Shown here: positions 24,280-33,835 of the stretch, piece after piece
Numbering within the stretch: the stretch's first letter is position 1
How the letters are laid out: every line of letters begins with the position of its first letter
Assembly (NCBI GenBank): GCA_021740385.1
Contig: JAIOZY010000049.1
Span: 1-37,993 of the forward strand
Reading direction: 5' to 3'
DNA from: Prolixibacteraceae bacterium
GTDB taxonomy: Bacteria; Bacteroidota; Bacteroidia; Bacteroidales; Prolixibacteraceae
DNA: 37,993 bases
Notes under the pieces: model-generated
Seen by the model: only the letters and a program-made list of their open reading frames with translations
The model's database searches: none
Told to the model about the DNA's origin: nothing
Position numbers and translations under genes: made by a program

Positions 24280-24603
24280 TAAAACTTTTTTTGAAGATCA
24301 AAAGTTACACTTTTTTGTCAAAACAGATTGCATTTGTTTTATTCAACGGGTAATTTTCTTTGTTATAACCGGAAGTTTTTGCCTTTTTTAACATTTCACG
24401 GTTGTAATGTTGTTGTGTTTCGCTTGACAAATAGTGCATATTACCATTCCCGGGTTATATTTGAATGAAACCGGTTCGGGGGTAAAAAAAGATACAATGA
24501 TTCTGTTATCTTTGTAAGTTTGAAAATACGAAACAAAAAGCGGACAATGAAATGATTTCGATGTATATCGGGATTGCCAAAAACAAATAAAAAATTTAAA
24601 CGT
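24280..24603. other. Divergent interval between the PAS kinase and dapB
   Basis: No gene is seen in these 324 bp. On the plus strand TATATTTG (24456-24463) and TATCTTTG (24507-24514) fit the -7 consensus, but neither has a -33 box at 19 nt; the second is the more likely dapB promoter. A partial copy of the CCCGAT/ATCGGG palindrome (CGATGTATATCGGG, 24559-24572) lies about 32 nt before the dapB start. No promoter could be picked for the kinase strand. Confidence 0.5.
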
Positions 24604-25323
24604 ATGAAAATAGCCCTTATAGGTTACGGAAGGATGGGTAAGGAGATTGAAAAGGTTGCCCTTTCCCGCGGACATGAGAACGTGTTAACCATTGATATTC
24701 ACAATTTAGACGAGTTTATCGAAGAAAATTTATCAAAAGCCGATGTGGCCATTGTTTTTACTGTGCCCGAATCGGCGGTAACAAGTTTCTCTATTTGTTT
24801 CGAAAGCAAAATACCGGTTGTTAGCGGCACCACCGGATGGCTCGACAAATGGGACAAAGTGGTTGAAAAGTGCAATGAAAACGACACGGCATTTTTTTAT
24901 GCTTCAAATTTCAGCCTGGGTGTGAACATTTTCTTCGAAATAAACAAGGTGCTTTCGAAGTTAATGCAACCATTTGACCAATATAAACCAAAAATGACCG
25001 AAGTGCACCACACGCGCAAACTTGATGCACCGAGCGGCACGGCCATTTCACTGGCCGAAGACATAATTCAGGAAAATAACCGTATTAAAAAGTGGGTTAA
25101 GGAATCGGCAAAAGACGATACCGAACTTGAAATTGAATCGGTACGCGAAGGCGATGTGCCCGGTATCCATACAATTAAGTACGATTCACCCGTTGATTTT
25201 GTTGAAATAACCCACAGTGCAAAAAGCCGCGAAGGTTTTGCCCTCGGTGCAGTTTTGGCTGCTGAATTTATCACCGGCAAAAAGGGTGTTTTCTCAATGA
25301 AAGATTTGATGAAATTTGAATAA
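24604..25323 (+). CDS. dapB: 4-hydroxy-tetrahydrodipicolinate reductase (DapB)
   Basis: NAD(P)H-dependent reductase of lysine and diaminopimelate synthesis, cytoplasmic. From the ATG at 24604 it has 239 residues, close to the Bacteroidota norm; an upstream start at 24574 would place ten residues before the Rossmann strand. Motifs: ALIGYGRMGKEIEKVA (nucleotide binding, residues 4-19), VVSGTTGW and the catalytic signature EVHHTRKLDAPSGTA. C-terminal SVREGDVPGIHTIKYDS and SREGFALGAVLAAEFI are typical. It is the first gene of a rightward dapB-lepB-(wbqC) group, with 45 nt to lepB. Confidence 0.96.
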   Translation: MKIALIGYGRMGKEIEKVALSRGHENVLTIDIHNLDEFIEENLSKADVAIVFTVPESAVTSFSICFESKIPVVSGTTGWLDKWDKVVEKCNENDTAFFYASNFSLGVNIFFEINKVLSKLMQPFDQYKPKMTEVHHTRKLDAPSGTAISLAEDIIQENNRIKKWVKESAKDDTELEIESVREGDVPGIHTIKYDSPVDFVEITHSAKSREGFALGAVLAAEFITGKKGVFSMKDLMKFE

Positions 25324-25368
25324 ATATGTTGCCGGCCACCATTGTGAACGGTTTTTAATAATTAGATA

Positions 25369-26709
25369 ATGAAGATAAAAATTAACAAATGGATCAAGTT
25401 TTCCTTTTGGGGAATGCTTTACCTTTTTTGGGTAATATGGTTAGGTAATTACTGGTTTTTAATCGGCTTAGCCGTAATTTTCGATATTTACATTACAAAA
25501 AAAGTACATTGGGCTTTTTGGAAGAAGAAGAACCCGCCAAACGGCAAACAAACCAAGGTGGTTGAATGGGTCGATGCCATTATTTTTGCCGTTATTGCCG
25601 CATCGTTTATCCGCTTGTTCTTTTTCGAAGCGTATGTTATCCCAACTTCCTCGATGGAAAAGTCGATGTTGGTGGGCGATTACCTTTTCGTGAGCAAAGT
25701 GGCTTATGGGCCCAAAATGCCGAATACACCGCTCTCGTTTCCTTTTGTACACCAGTCGATGCCCCTGACCAATTACCAGGTAAACTCGTATGTTGAATGG
25801 ATTAAAAGGCCATACAAAAGGCTTGACGGTATTACAAGTATCAAGAACGATGATGTTGTTGTTTTTAACTTTCCCGAGGGCGATACCGTTGCCCTTAATT
25901 TTCCCAGCCAGAACTATTACGAATTATGCCGCATGTATAGCCGCGAGCGCGTAAACACCGATGAACGTTCGTTTGGGCGAATCGTTTCGCGGCCTGTTGA
26001 TAAAAGGGAAAACTACATTAAGCGTTGCATTGGTATTCCGGGCGATACCATTGAAATTATCGACGGTGTTGTTTTCGTTAACGGGAAACAGCAGTCCATG
26101 CACGAAGGGCAACAATACAATTATATTATTACAACCGATGGTTCGTTGTTCAATTCACGGGTATTAGATCGACTTGGAATTGCAAAGGCCGACCGGGAAA
26201 TGTTTTCGGGTGGTCGCTATCTTTTTCCACTCACACAAGAGCAAAAGGAAAAATTCGATGCACTGAAAAATGTCACCTCAGTAAACCGTTTCATTATGCC
26301 TGAAGGGAATTACGATCCCGCAATATTCCCACATTCGCCCGATTATCCGTGGAATGTTGATAATTTCGGACCGTTATACATTCCCCGCAAGGGTGATAGT
26401 GTTGAGCTTACACTTCAAAACCTGCCCCTTTTCGAGCGCATCATCGATGTGTATGAAAAAAACGACTTGCAGGTTAAAGACAGTACAATATTCATTAATG
26501 GAGAGGCAGCAAGCACGTACACGTTTAACCTCGATTATTACTGGATGATGGGCGATAACCGGCACAAATCGGCCGATTCACGTTACTGGGGCTATGTGCC
26601 CATCGACCATGTTGTTGGCAAAGCCTCTATCATTTGGATGTCGGTCGATAAGGATAAAAGTTTCCCGTCGAACATCCGCTTCAAGCGTTTGTTGAAAAAG
26701 GTGCAATAA
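25369..26709 (+). CDS. lepB: Signal peptidase I (LepB), large Bacteroidota form
   Basis: Membrane-bound serine protease that removes signal peptides from exported proteins. It has 446 residues, much longer than E. coli LepB. Two N-terminal membrane segments (about 10-45) and a third (about 68-88) lead to the catalytic IPTSSMEKSML (Ser95). The catalytic lysine is in YIKRCIGIPGDTIEI, and the last conserved box is MGDNRHKSADSRYWGYVP. An insert of about 120 residues between the Lys box and the GDNR box, including RYLFPLTQEQKEKFDAL and FGPLYIPRKGDSVELT, is usual in this phylum. Catalytic residues are intact. Confidence 0.95.
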   Translation: MKIKINKWIKFSFWGMLYLFWVIWLGNYWFLIGLAVIFDIYITKKVHWAFWKKKNPPNGKQTKVVEWVDAIIFAVIAASFIRLFFFEAYVIPTSSMEKSMLVGDYLFVSKVAYGPKMPNTPLSFPFVHQSMPLTNYQVNSYVEWIKRPYKRLDGITSIKNDDVVVFNFPEGDTVALNFPSQNYYELCRMYSRERVNTDERSFGRIVSRPVDKRENYIKRCIGIPGDTIEIIDGVVFVNGKQQSMHEGQQYNYIITTDGSLFNSRVLDRLGIAKADREMFSGGRYLFPLTQEQKEKFDALKNVTSVNRFIMPEGNYDPAIFPHSPDYPWNVDNFGPLYIPRKGDSVELTLQNLPLFERIIDVYEKNDLQVKDSTIFINGEAASTYTFNLDYYWMMGDNRHKSADSRYWGYVPIDHVVGKASIIWMSVDKDKSFPSNIRFKRLLKKVQ

Positions 26710-26880
26710 ACGGTGCCGGGGCCTGATAGCTGGACTCTATTCAATGGGAAGAGGTCATTTGTGAAAAATAGTCATTGGTCAATAGTAGCTCATTGAGCTT
26801 GCTTTGTAAGTTGTTCACGAAAAGCCCGGAACCAATTTAGTGGAATATAGTTTACCCAGGCATGGAATTTTAAGTTTTTT

Positions 26881-27513
26881 ATGAAGAATGCAATCTTATC
26901 AACAGCTTACCTCGGGCCGGTGTTTTATTATTCGGTTATTGCTAATTCAAAACGGGTTATAACCGAGCAATACGACAGCTATATAAAACAAACATACCGG
27001 AACCGTTGCACCATTTTGGCGGCCAACGGTCCTCAAAACCTTGTAATTCCCGTAAAGAAAATTAGTGGACGTAAGCAATTGGCAAAGGATGTACGCATTG
27101 ATTACGCTACACGCTGGCAGGCCAATCACTGGCGGTCGATTTTTTCGGCCTATAACTCGTCCCCGTTTTTTGAATTTTTCAGCCATGAGCTTGCTGTTTT
27201 TTATGAAAAGAAATGGAAGTTCCTCATCGATTTTAATACAGAATTACAGTCGCTAATGATTGAAAATCTCGATATTGAATGCACCATTGAGCTTTCTTCT
27301 TCTTTTGAGAAAATGCCTGCTAACGAACCTGATTTTCGTGAATTGTTGTCTCCCAAAAAGGCATCTGAAAATTATGGTTTGAATTTCTCCCCTGTGCCTT
27401 ACACCCAAACTTTTGCCGAACGCCATGGGTTTGTCCCAAACATGAGTATAATCGACCTGCTTTTCAATACCGGGCCAGGGGCTGAAGAGATATTGCTTAA
27501 GCAAAAAATATGA
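26881..27513 (+). CDS. WbqC-like family protein
   Basis: A 210-residue cytoplasmic protein of the WbqC family (PF08889). The family pattern is clear: AYLGPVFYYSVIANS at the N-terminus, SYIKQTYRNRCTILAANGPQNLVIPV (about 33-58), then IDYATRWQANHWRSIFSAYNSSPFFEFF (about 77-104). WbqC proteins are found in O-antigen clusters and were proposed to act in sugar or amino-acid transfer, but the reaction is not established. In Bacteroidota the gene commonly lies after lepB, as here. 171 nt without features separate it from lepB. A bidirectional terminator follows. Confidence 0.9.
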   Translation: MKNAILSTAYLGPVFYYSVIANSKRVITEQYDSYIKQTYRNRCTILAANGPQNLVIPVKKISGRKQLAKDVRIDYATRWQANHWRSIFSAYNSSPFFEFFSHELAVFYEKKWKFLIDFNTELQSLMIENLDIECTIELSSSFEKMPANEPDFRELLSPKKASENYGLNFSPVPYTQTFAERHGFVPNMSIIDLLFNTGPGAEEILLKQKI

Positions 27514-27537
27514 GGCAGCCGGCGACATAAAAGAAAA

Positions 27538-27564
27538 AGTCCCGGAATTATTAATACCGGGACT
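27538..27564. terminator. Bidirectional terminator between wbqC and the kelch gene
   Basis: An 8-bp perfect stem (AGTCCCGG 27538-27545, CCGGGACT 27557-27564) with an 11-nt AT-rich loop sits between the two convergent genes. On the minus strand it is followed by TTTTTC-TTTT; on the plus strand the T-run is weaker (CTTCATTT). Confidence 0.85.
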
Positions 27565-27594
27565 CTTCATTTGTTAATATTATAAGAATGATGG

Positions 27595-28584
27595 TTAATC
27601 ATCAATATCTTTTTCCACCCATGGTTCAAACATGTAAAAGTCGTCGAGGTAATACGAACCGTTGCGCCCGCCAATAATATAGCCGTTACCGTTAATAACA
27701 AACGATCCGGCACCCTGGCGCGTTACGTTTGATTCTATACTGGCTTTTTCACTCCAGATTGAGTCAACAGGGCTCCACTCGAAAACCGATGAGAGGGCAG
27801 TCCCGCTTGATATACCACCAACCAGGTAAATGCTCCCTTCCGAAACAAAGGTAGAGGCCTGGTAACGTGGAATAGCTGAATCACCGGTGTCTTCGTCTGT
27901 AAGTAAGTCCATTTTTTTCCAGGTATTTGATTCAGGGTCATATTCCCAAAAATCGTTCAAAACGGTACTGCGGTAGCCACTAATTATGTAACCTTTTCCA
28001 TTGAACGATAAAGCGCTGGCACTATGTCTTTTTTCACCCGATAAAGCGCTAATAGTTGTGTGCCATTTGCCGTTTGAATATTTGTAAAAATCGTTCATGT
28101 ATTTTTTACCGTTATCGGTTATGCCGGTTCCAACATAAATATCTTTTCCAATGGCAAATGCTGCTGCAAAACGGCGTGGTCCACCGGGAAAATCTTCCAG
28201 TCGTGTCCATTTGTTGGTTTTTGGGTCGTATTCCCAGAAATCGGCCAGGTCGTTATCTCCATCGTAACCAAGGCCTACATATCCCTTTTCGCCGTTCGAT
28301 ACACTGATGTTGTACGCCCGTGGTTTTCCGCCAAATTCGGCTACTTCCGTCCAGGTGTTTTGTTCGGGTGAGTATCTCCAGAAATCAGACAGGTAGTCAT
28401 CTTCATCTTTACCCATTCCCCAATAGCCTTCACCGTTTATAGCAAAGGATGAGCCGTTTGACCGGGCACTTCCAACAAAATATGCTTTTTTGACCCAGTT
28501 TCCCAAAACGGTGGTATCATCGGTACACGATGTTGCGAACATTATTGTTACGAGCGAGAGGATAATTAAAATCTTAAGTTTCAT
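27595..28584 (-). CDS. Kelch-repeat lipoprotein
   Basis: A 329-residue surface or periplasmic lipoprotein. The start at 28584 gives the signal MKLKILIILSLVTIMFATSC with the lipobox Cys at 20; the upstream ATG at 28638 adds 18 residues before the signal. About six kelch repeats follow, each with a Gly-rich strand (GYVGLGYDGDNDL, IYVGTGITDNGK, GYIISGYRSTVL, IYLVGGISSGTA, GYIIGGRNGSYY) and a downstream DFWxYDPxxNxWT motif. Together they should form a beta-propeller for protein or glycan binding. The ligand is unknown. It is transcribed away from the DUF4270 gene, and a TATATTTG box (28674-28667) may be its -7 element. Confidence 0.92.
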   Translation of the reverse strand: MKLKILIILSLVTIMFATSCTDDTTVLGNWVKKAYFVGSARSNGSSFAINGEGYWGMGKDEDDYLSDFWRYSPEQNTWTEVAEFGGKPRAYNISVSNGEKGYVGLGYDGDNDLADFWEYDPKTNKWTRLEDFPGGPRRFAAAFAIGKDIYVGTGITDNGKKYMNDFYKYSNGKWHTTISALSGEKRHSASALSFNGKGYIISGYRSTVLNDFWEYDPESNTWKKMDLLTDEDTGDSAIPRYQASTFVSEGSIYLVGGISSGTALSSVFEWSPVDSIWSEKASIESNVTRQGAGSFVINGNGYIIGGRNGSYYLDDFYMFEPWVEKDIDD

Positions 28585-28960
28585 TTTTATGAGTTTTATG
28601 TGAAAACTTTTTTGTTGCCGAATTTTTTTTGAAAGCAATCTTATTTAAACCATTTTTTATGGTCGACAAATATAGAAATTTTCATAACACAAGACCAGCG
28701 CATTAATCTTTTTTATCATATTATGTTAACGCTTGTTAAATCAGTGCTTTTTGTGAAAATAACAGGGCATCACATTCCATTTTATTTTTACATTTGTCGG
28801 CTAAAGTAAATGATTGGATCGTTGAAAACGCCCTTTGTTTTTATAAAATGCTATTTTTGCGGTGCAAAAAAAATGGTGATGCATGAAGTTGCCTTTAAAA
28901 CACTTGATGTTTGGTGACTTTTACTATAGTTAGACAATATTTAAAAATGAATTTGAGAAC
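28585..28960. other. Divergent interval between the kelch and DUF4270 genes
   Basis: These 376 bp have no gene. They carry -7-like boxes in both directions: TATATTTG on the minus strand at 28674-28667, and TACATTTG (28789-28796) and TATTTTTG (28852-28859) on the plus strand. None has a -33 box at the ideal 19 nt. No repeat of the families seen elsewhere in the window is found. Confidence 0.45.
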
Positions 28961-30355
28961 ATGAAACAATATCGTATAGCACTATTTTTAATGGCTCTTG
29001 TATTTTTTTCCTGCGAGTTCGACGAGAGCAGCTATCGATACAACCTGGGCGCTGATTTTATCGATGACCCAACACGGGTTATCATGATTGATACGATGAC
29101 GGTCAATACATATACCACACTTTCAGATTCCATTGTTACCTCGCGTGGTAGTAAACTGCTTGCCGGCAGGTTTGAGAACAAAATTGGCATTGCAACCTAT
29201 TGTGAATCGTATTTCCGCTTCGACCCTTATGAATATTATGAATTGCATGAGACCGCCGTTTTCGATTCGGCTTGTTTTATATTGTATCCCGATGATTACA
29301 GCTTTGGCGATACAACAAAAACCCTTGCACTTGCAATACACGAACTTACCGAACAAATTTCGGTTGACGAGGAGAGCGAATACATTTTCAATCATACCCG
29401 TTTCGATTATGAAACAAACCCCCTGGCAACATTTAATTACCGGGTTGAAGAAGAAGATGTTATTGACAACGAAAACGATGCCGATTCTATCGTGATCAGG
29501 CTTTCAGACGATTACGGGAAGCGTTTTTTCGATATGGTGGTAAACGAGGACACCCTGCTTGACGATAAAGATGATTTTAACCAGATTTTTAAGGGATATG
29601 TAATAAAACCTGCAAATAACGAAGATGCATTTGTGGCGGCATTTAACGCGGTTGCCGATTCGGTATATGCACCCAAAATCAGGGTATATTACCACGATTT
29701 TACACCAAACGATGATTTGTATTTCGATTACGTACTCGAAAATTTTGAAGCATATACCGGTGGCGATTACTCGCTGGGCGGTTTGTATGCAAACAGTTAT
29801 TTGTCGACTTACATTGAAAACGATTACAGTTCATCGGCATTTGGAGGCATAGAACCGGGCGAAGGCAAACTGCCAAGCAGTGAAACCAATAACCTGACAA
29901 TAATACAGGGAGGGGTAGGGCTGAAAACCCGCATTGAGATCCCCGGTATTGATGAACTTTATTGGCTGGGTGTTGGTTCTGTTGTTCAGGCTGTTTTATA
30001 TTTTGAACCTTTAAAGGGCACATACGAAGAGGAGTCGGATTTGCCAACCGGTTTTGAAATGTATCTGGTCGATAGCAAAAACAGGTCGTATGGGCAAATG
30101 TACAATATTGAACAGAGCAGCCCGGCGGTTGCAGTTTTGGACTATGACAAAGAGTTTAAGGATAAAACCCATTACAGCTTTGATTTAACCCATTTTTTCA
30201 GAGATGAATACATGTCGAAGGGAGATTCAAAATATAGTTTGCAGATGACTTATCCGCAAGCCAGGATTGGACACCGTGTCGACCAGTTGATTATGGGGAG
30301 CCAGGATCATCCTGAAAATCAGATGTATTTAAAATTGTACCTGACCAACTATTAA
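28961..30355 (+). CDS. DUF4270 family lipoprotein
   Basis: A 464-residue lipoprotein (MKQYRIALFLMALVFFSC, lipobox Cys18) of the DUF4270 family, which is widespread in Bacteroidota and has no known biochemical role. Typical are the N-terminal YNLGADFIDDPTRVIMIDTMTVNTYTTLSDSIVTS, the LLAGRFENKIGIATYCESYFRF segment, FKGYVIKP in the middle and a beta-rich C-terminus. The protein is rich in Asp/Glu. The next gene, an outer-membrane barrel protein, follows after 15 nt, so the two are likely one operon with a joint cell-surface role. Confidence 0.9.
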   Translation: MKQYRIALFLMALVFFSCEFDESSYRYNLGADFIDDPTRVIMIDTMTVNTYTTLSDSIVTSRGSKLLAGRFENKIGIATYCESYFRFDPYEYYELHETAVFDSACFILYPDDYSFGDTTKTLALAIHELTEQISVDEESEYIFNHTRFDYETNPLATFNYRVEEEDVIDNENDADSIVIRLSDDYGKRFFDMVVNEDTLLDDKDDFNQIFKGYVIKPANNEDAFVAAFNAVADSVYAPKIRVYYHDFTPNDDLYFDYVLENFEAYTGGDYSLGGLYANSYLSTYIENDYSSSAFGGIEPGEGKLPSSETNNLTIIQGGVGLKTRIEIPGIDELYWLGVGSVVQAVLYFEPLKGTYEEESDLPTGFEMYLVDSKNRSYGQMYNIEQSSPAVAVLDYDKEFKDKTHYSFDLTHFFRDEYMSKGDSKYSLQMTYPQARIGHRVDQLIMGSQDHPENQMYLKLYLTNY

Positions 30356-30370
30356 TATATCGAACAATTA

Positions 30371-31627
30371 ATGAAATACAGCACACGTAACATACCGGCC
30401 CTTTTAACTATACTGATCGTATTTCCATTGTTATTAAGTGGTCAGAACAACACGTCTTCTCCTTACTCGAAATTTGGTATCGGCGATTTAGCCAGCATTG
30501 GCTATGGCAGGAATCTGGCACTGGGAGGTACAGGCCTTGCATTGCGTGACCCTTATCATATTAACCTTAAGAATCCGGCATCGCTAACGGCAATCGATTC
30601 GATGAATTTTTTATTCGAAACCGGTGTTAACATCATGAATACAAATTCTTCATCGGTCGATTATGAAGAAAATTACTGGGATGGTAACCTTACACATATT
30701 GCTTTGGCACACCGGTATAGCCAACATGTAATGGCCAGTTATGGGGTGATGCCGTACTCAAACATAGGTTACCGTCTCCGCACAATGAAATCGCTCGAAG
30801 GCGAAGATAGTTTTGTCTTAACCGACTGGGTTGGTTCCGGAGGCATTAATAAGATATTTTATTCGCTTGGTTTTAAATTCTCCGATAAGTTTTCACTGGG
30901 GACCGAGTTCGGTTATTATTATGGCCCGTTAATTGAAAGACGGAAAACATGGGCAATGGTGCAAACCGAGAACCCAACGTTGTATTATTCAAATTCGAGG
31001 TATCATGGCGTGTCTGTCAAGGGGGCTTTTCAGTACAATACCCCGCTGGGTGAAAAAGGGTCACAACTTTTGCTGGGTGGTTATTTTACCCCGGGCCAAA
31101 AAATCTGGGGCGAAAGCGATGTGTTGATCCGGCAACAATACGGTACAACCATAATCGATACCGTATACTTAAGCCAGGAAAAAGCAAAATCGATATATGT
31201 GCCCATCTCTTTTGGCGCAGGTTTAGGGGTAACCCTTAACGGGAAGTATTTATTAACTGCCGATTATGAAATGGCATTCTGGGATGCGGTTAACAGCGAT
31301 AAAGCTTATTTAAACCAGTCGGTTTATTCTCTTGGTTTTGAAGTTATGCCCCAAAACGACCTGAATTATTTTAAGCGTTGTGCCTATCGTTTAGGTTTTC
31401 ATTACGATTCAGGCTATATTCAAACGAAAGGATATCGTATAGACGATTTCAGGGTTTCGGCGGGTATTGGGTTACCCGTGATGAAATCTGCTTCGATGTT
31501 AAATTTAACACTTGAGGCAGGACAGCGGGGTACCATTAGCAGTGGTTTAATAAGGGAGCGTTATATAAAAATGACTGTGGCCTTTTCGTTCCAGGATTTT
31601 TGGTTTGTGCCGCGAAGGCTAAATTGA
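30371..31627 (+). CDS. Outer-membrane barrel protein (FadL/OmpP1-like, uncertain)
   Basis: A 418-residue protein with a signal peptide (cleavage near SGQ at 22-25) and the typical Bacteroidota start SSPYSKFGIGDLASIGYGRNLALGGTGLALRDPYHINLKNPASLTAID, seen in FadL/PorV-like barrels. Alternating hydrophobic strands continue to the end, and the protein finishes with FSFQDFWFVPRRLN. I see no lipoprotein cysteine. It is cotranscribed with the upstream DUF4270 gene. The substrate or assembly role is unknown; the FadL likeness is at the level of the N-terminal GGTG/NPAS pattern only. Confidence 0.8.
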   Translation: MKYSTRNIPALLTILIVFPLLLSGQNNTSSPYSKFGIGDLASIGYGRNLALGGTGLALRDPYHINLKNPASLTAIDSMNFLFETGVNIMNTNSSSVDYEENYWDGNLTHIALAHRYSQHVMASYGVMPYSNIGYRLRTMKSLEGEDSFVLTDWVGSGGINKIFYSLGFKFSDKFSLGTEFGYYYGPLIERRKTWAMVQTENPTLYYSNSRYHGVSVKGAFQYNTPLGEKGSQLLLGGYFTPGQKIWGESDVLIRQQYGTTIIDTVYLSQEKAKSIYVPISFGAGLGVTLNGKYLLTADYEMAFWDAVNSDKAYLNQSVYSLGFEVMPQNDLNYFKRCAYRLGFHYDSGYIQTKGYRIDDFRVSAGIGLPVMKSASMLNLTLEAGQRGTISSGLIRERYIKMTVAFSFQDFWFVPRRLN

Positions 31628-31894
31628 TACCGTTGAAAAATTTAACTTATTTTGGTATTTAATTGATTTTATAACAAAACACTTGTTTTAACGACAATAT
31701 ATTAGCAAATATTATGTTTTTTTATGCGTTTTTGTATCGGATAATACCTGTCATTTTTACAATTTTACGCTATAAAAAAAACAGTATTTTTGCTAATTAA
31801 GATAAGCAGTAATAAAATGATATTTTTCACAAACATAGCCCCTGATATTATCACATTCAGGTTAAAAAAAACAATTAAGAAAAAATAAAAAGGT

Positions 31895-32602
31895 ATGGAC
31901 ATTCAACACTCACTTGGTCAAAAAAAGAAAGCAGCACGTTACACGTATAAAGTTTTACTGGTTGTTGCTCTAATGTTTTTCGCTTTTGAAGGTTTTGCAC
32001 AACCTCAATTTTCACTCGGTGTTTCGGGCGGTTACGACAAGAATTTCAATCAGTTTTATAAAATGCCCAAAACAAATACCGATGCATTTCCCGACTACAA
32101 CATCGGGGTTGACGGTATTTTAACCATCAACGACTGGTTAAGGATTAAGGCTGAAATTCATTACGAAAACCTCGGATTTACCCGCAACTGGAATATCGAA
32201 AGTTCATCGCCCGACCGGATTGACGTGTCGAAAGTTTCGTTGAACAATCTGGATATAAGCCCAAAGGTTGATTTGCGTTTTTTGAAACTGGGCAATTTTG
32301 AAACTTACTTTTCTGCCGGTTTCCGGTTTGAGTTCATGCTGGGCAAGTACGAAGTTTCTTATACCGCAAGCGGTAAAGAGATGGAAGACGACCATGTGAT
32401 GGATGAATATAACGAAGGACAGGCCGGCGTTGTAGGTGGTTTAATGTTTAAATACAATGTATCGGAAAAAATCAGTATAACCCTTTCGCCGGAATACACT
32501 TACTTTTTCGATCCGTTGTACTTGCAGTCAGAATATGACGATGATTATAGACACGATTTATACCGGATGGGTGTAAACCTGGGTGTAGAGTGGCGTTTTT
32601 GA
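31895..32602 (+). CDS. Outer membrane beta-barrel protein (PorT-like)
   Basis: A 235-residue protein with an extended basic N-terminus (MDIQHSLGQKKKAARYTYK) before a signal core and a likely cleavage after GFA-Q at about residue 35. The mature part has the GVSGGYDKNFNQF start, alternating strands such as WLRIKAEIHYENLGFTR and FETYFSAGFRFEFMLGKYEVSY, and a terminal aromatic (LGVEWRF). This is the OmpA/PorT-type eight-stranded barrel pattern. A TATTTTTG box (31785-31792) about 100 nt upstream may be its -7 element. The stop codon directly abuts the stop codon of the convergent NUDIX gene. Confidence 0.85.
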   Translation: MDIQHSLGQKKKAARYTYKVLLVVALMFFAFEGFAQPQFSLGVSGGYDKNFNQFYKMPKTNTDAFPDYNIGVDGILTINDWLRIKAEIHYENLGFTRNWNIESSSPDRIDVSKVSLNNLDISPKVDLRFLKLGNFETYFSAGFRFEFMLGKYEVSYTASGKEMEDDHVMDEYNEGQAGVVGGLMFKYNVSEKISITLSPEYTYFFDPLYLQSEYDDDYRHDLYRMGVNLGVEWRF

Positions 32603-33037
32603 TTAGTCGGTTTTTTTTTCACGAAAATATTTTTTAATGATTATTTCATGGTCGAAAGCCAGCGGTGGCAGGTTTTCGGCCATGAACCATTTTGCCCGGG
32701 CAGCATCGTCGCTGCCTTTTACTTTTATTCGTTTGGGTAATGTTGCCGAAAAAACAACTGAAACAGTACGTCCACGCGGGTCCCGCCCAATTGTCGCCAC
32801 ACATGTAAATTGCTTCAGTTGAATGCTTTCAATGCCTGTTTCTTCTTTTAGTTCACGGGCACATGCATCTTCAAGTTCCTCTTCCATTTCGACAAAACCA
32901 CCGGGTAAAGCCCATTTTCCTTTAAATGGTTCGATGCCACGTTCGATGAGCAGGATGTATCTTTTCCCGCCTTCATGCGCAATAACGATGGCATCGGTAG
33001 TAAGGGCAGGCCTTGGGTATTTGTAACAATACGACAT
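32603..33037 (-). CDS. NUDIX hydrolase
   Basis: A 144-residue cytoplasmic pyrophosphohydrolase. The complete NUDIX box runs from GGFVEMEEELEDACARELKE to EETGI (about 46-70), with the catalytic REL-KEET core. The N-terminal YKYPRPALTTDAIVI is typical of the ADP-ribose pyrophosphatase/NrtR-like NUDIX branch, but no DNA-binding domain follows, so an ADP-ribose or nucleotide-sugar substrate is the best guess. It follows the C40 peptidase gene by 6 nt and is surely cotranscribed with it. Confidence 0.93.
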   Translation of the reverse strand: MSYCYKYPRPALTTDAIVIAHEGGKRYILLIERGIEPFKGKWALPGGFVEMEEELEDACARELKEETGIESIQLKQFTCVATIGRDPRGRTVSVVFSATLPKRIKVKGSDDAARAKWFMAENLPPLAFDHEIIIKKYFREKKTD

Positions 33038-33043
33038 TTTTTG

Positions 33044-33835
33044 TTATGAAGGGATTAAGCGTTTCATTAACCGTAACTGGTGCGTATAACGTTTTGTGTC
33101 GATGTTGTATATTCCGGCATGGTCAATGTTGTCGATCCGTACTTTGCCCGATGAGTGGATTATTTTGTTTTTTTCCCAAATAATGCCCACATGTACAATT
33201 TCGCCTTCTTCGTTATCAAAAAATGCAAGGTCGCCGGGCAACGCTTCTTCCACAAACGAGAAATGATCACCCATTTGGGCTTGTTGCGATGCATCGCGGG
33301 GAATTTTTATACCGGCAATTTTGTAGGTGATCTGGGTTAGCCCCGAGCAGTCGATCCCCAGCGGGGTCCTTCCTCCCCATAGGTATGGAGCGTTAAAATA
33401 CAAAAGCGCTGTATTGATAATGCGCGCGCGGGCTTCCTTTATTGAAAAATTGTGAACCGAATTGCCTTCGATGTGAAAACTGGTTTTTGAAATACGAAAG
33501 GTCGATTTACGCTTACTGTAGTGTGGCAACGTGCTTCCCGAAACAATGAGAAAATTCCGGTAATGGTTCACCTGTTGCACAATGTTGAATATGTCGGACG
33601 AAACGGGCTGTGGGGTTTCCGATAAATACCGGTACTCTTTTTCAGTAATTTCGGTTACTACTTTTCGGTCAATCCAGCCTTCGTAACCATCGTAGGCCAT
33701 TCTGATCCTGCACCATTTTTCCTCGTCTTCAATTACTTCAAAATGTTCACCCAGAAGTATTTGCGTGCACATTTCGCTTTTCTCTTTTGGTTCTGTCCTA
33801 ACCGGTATGGAACTTAAATCTGAAATACCGTACAT
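33044..33835 (-). CDS. C40 (NlpC/P60) cell-wall peptidase, YkfC/dipeptidyl-peptidase VI type
   Basis: A 263-residue peptidase expected to cleave gamma-D-glutamyl linkages in murein peptides during recycling. An N-terminal SH3b domain (SIPVRTEPKEKSEMCTQILLGEHFEVIE, about 9-36, to GWIDRKVV at 60) precedes a second SH3-like part and the NlpC/P60 domain. Catalytic residues are Cys163 (IDCSGLTQ), His215 (VHVGII) and probably His227 (IIHSSG). No signal peptide is visible, which suits a cytoplasmic recycling role. TATATTTG on the minus strand (33878-33871), with TTTG 17 nt upstream, is a plausible promoter. It is divergent from the PgpH-like gene. Confidence 0.92.
   Translation of the reverse strand: MYGISDLSSIPVRTEPKEKSEMCTQILLGEHFEVIEDEEKWCRIRMAYDGYEGWIDRKVVTEITEKEYRYLSETPQPVSSDIFNIVQQVNHYRNFLIVSGSTLPHYSKRKSTFRISKTSFHIEGNSVHNFSIKEARARIINTALLYFNAPYLWGGRTPLGIDCSGLTQITYKIAGIKIPRDASQQAQMGDHFSFVEEALPGDLAFFDNEEGEIVHVGIIWEKNKIIHSSGKVRIDNIDHAGIYNIDTKRYTHQLRLMKRLIPS

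Noticed and set aside
20108-24391. Plus-strand frames within the giant kinase gene
   Set aside because: Antisense to a continuous 1,652-codon gene with many recognisable domains.
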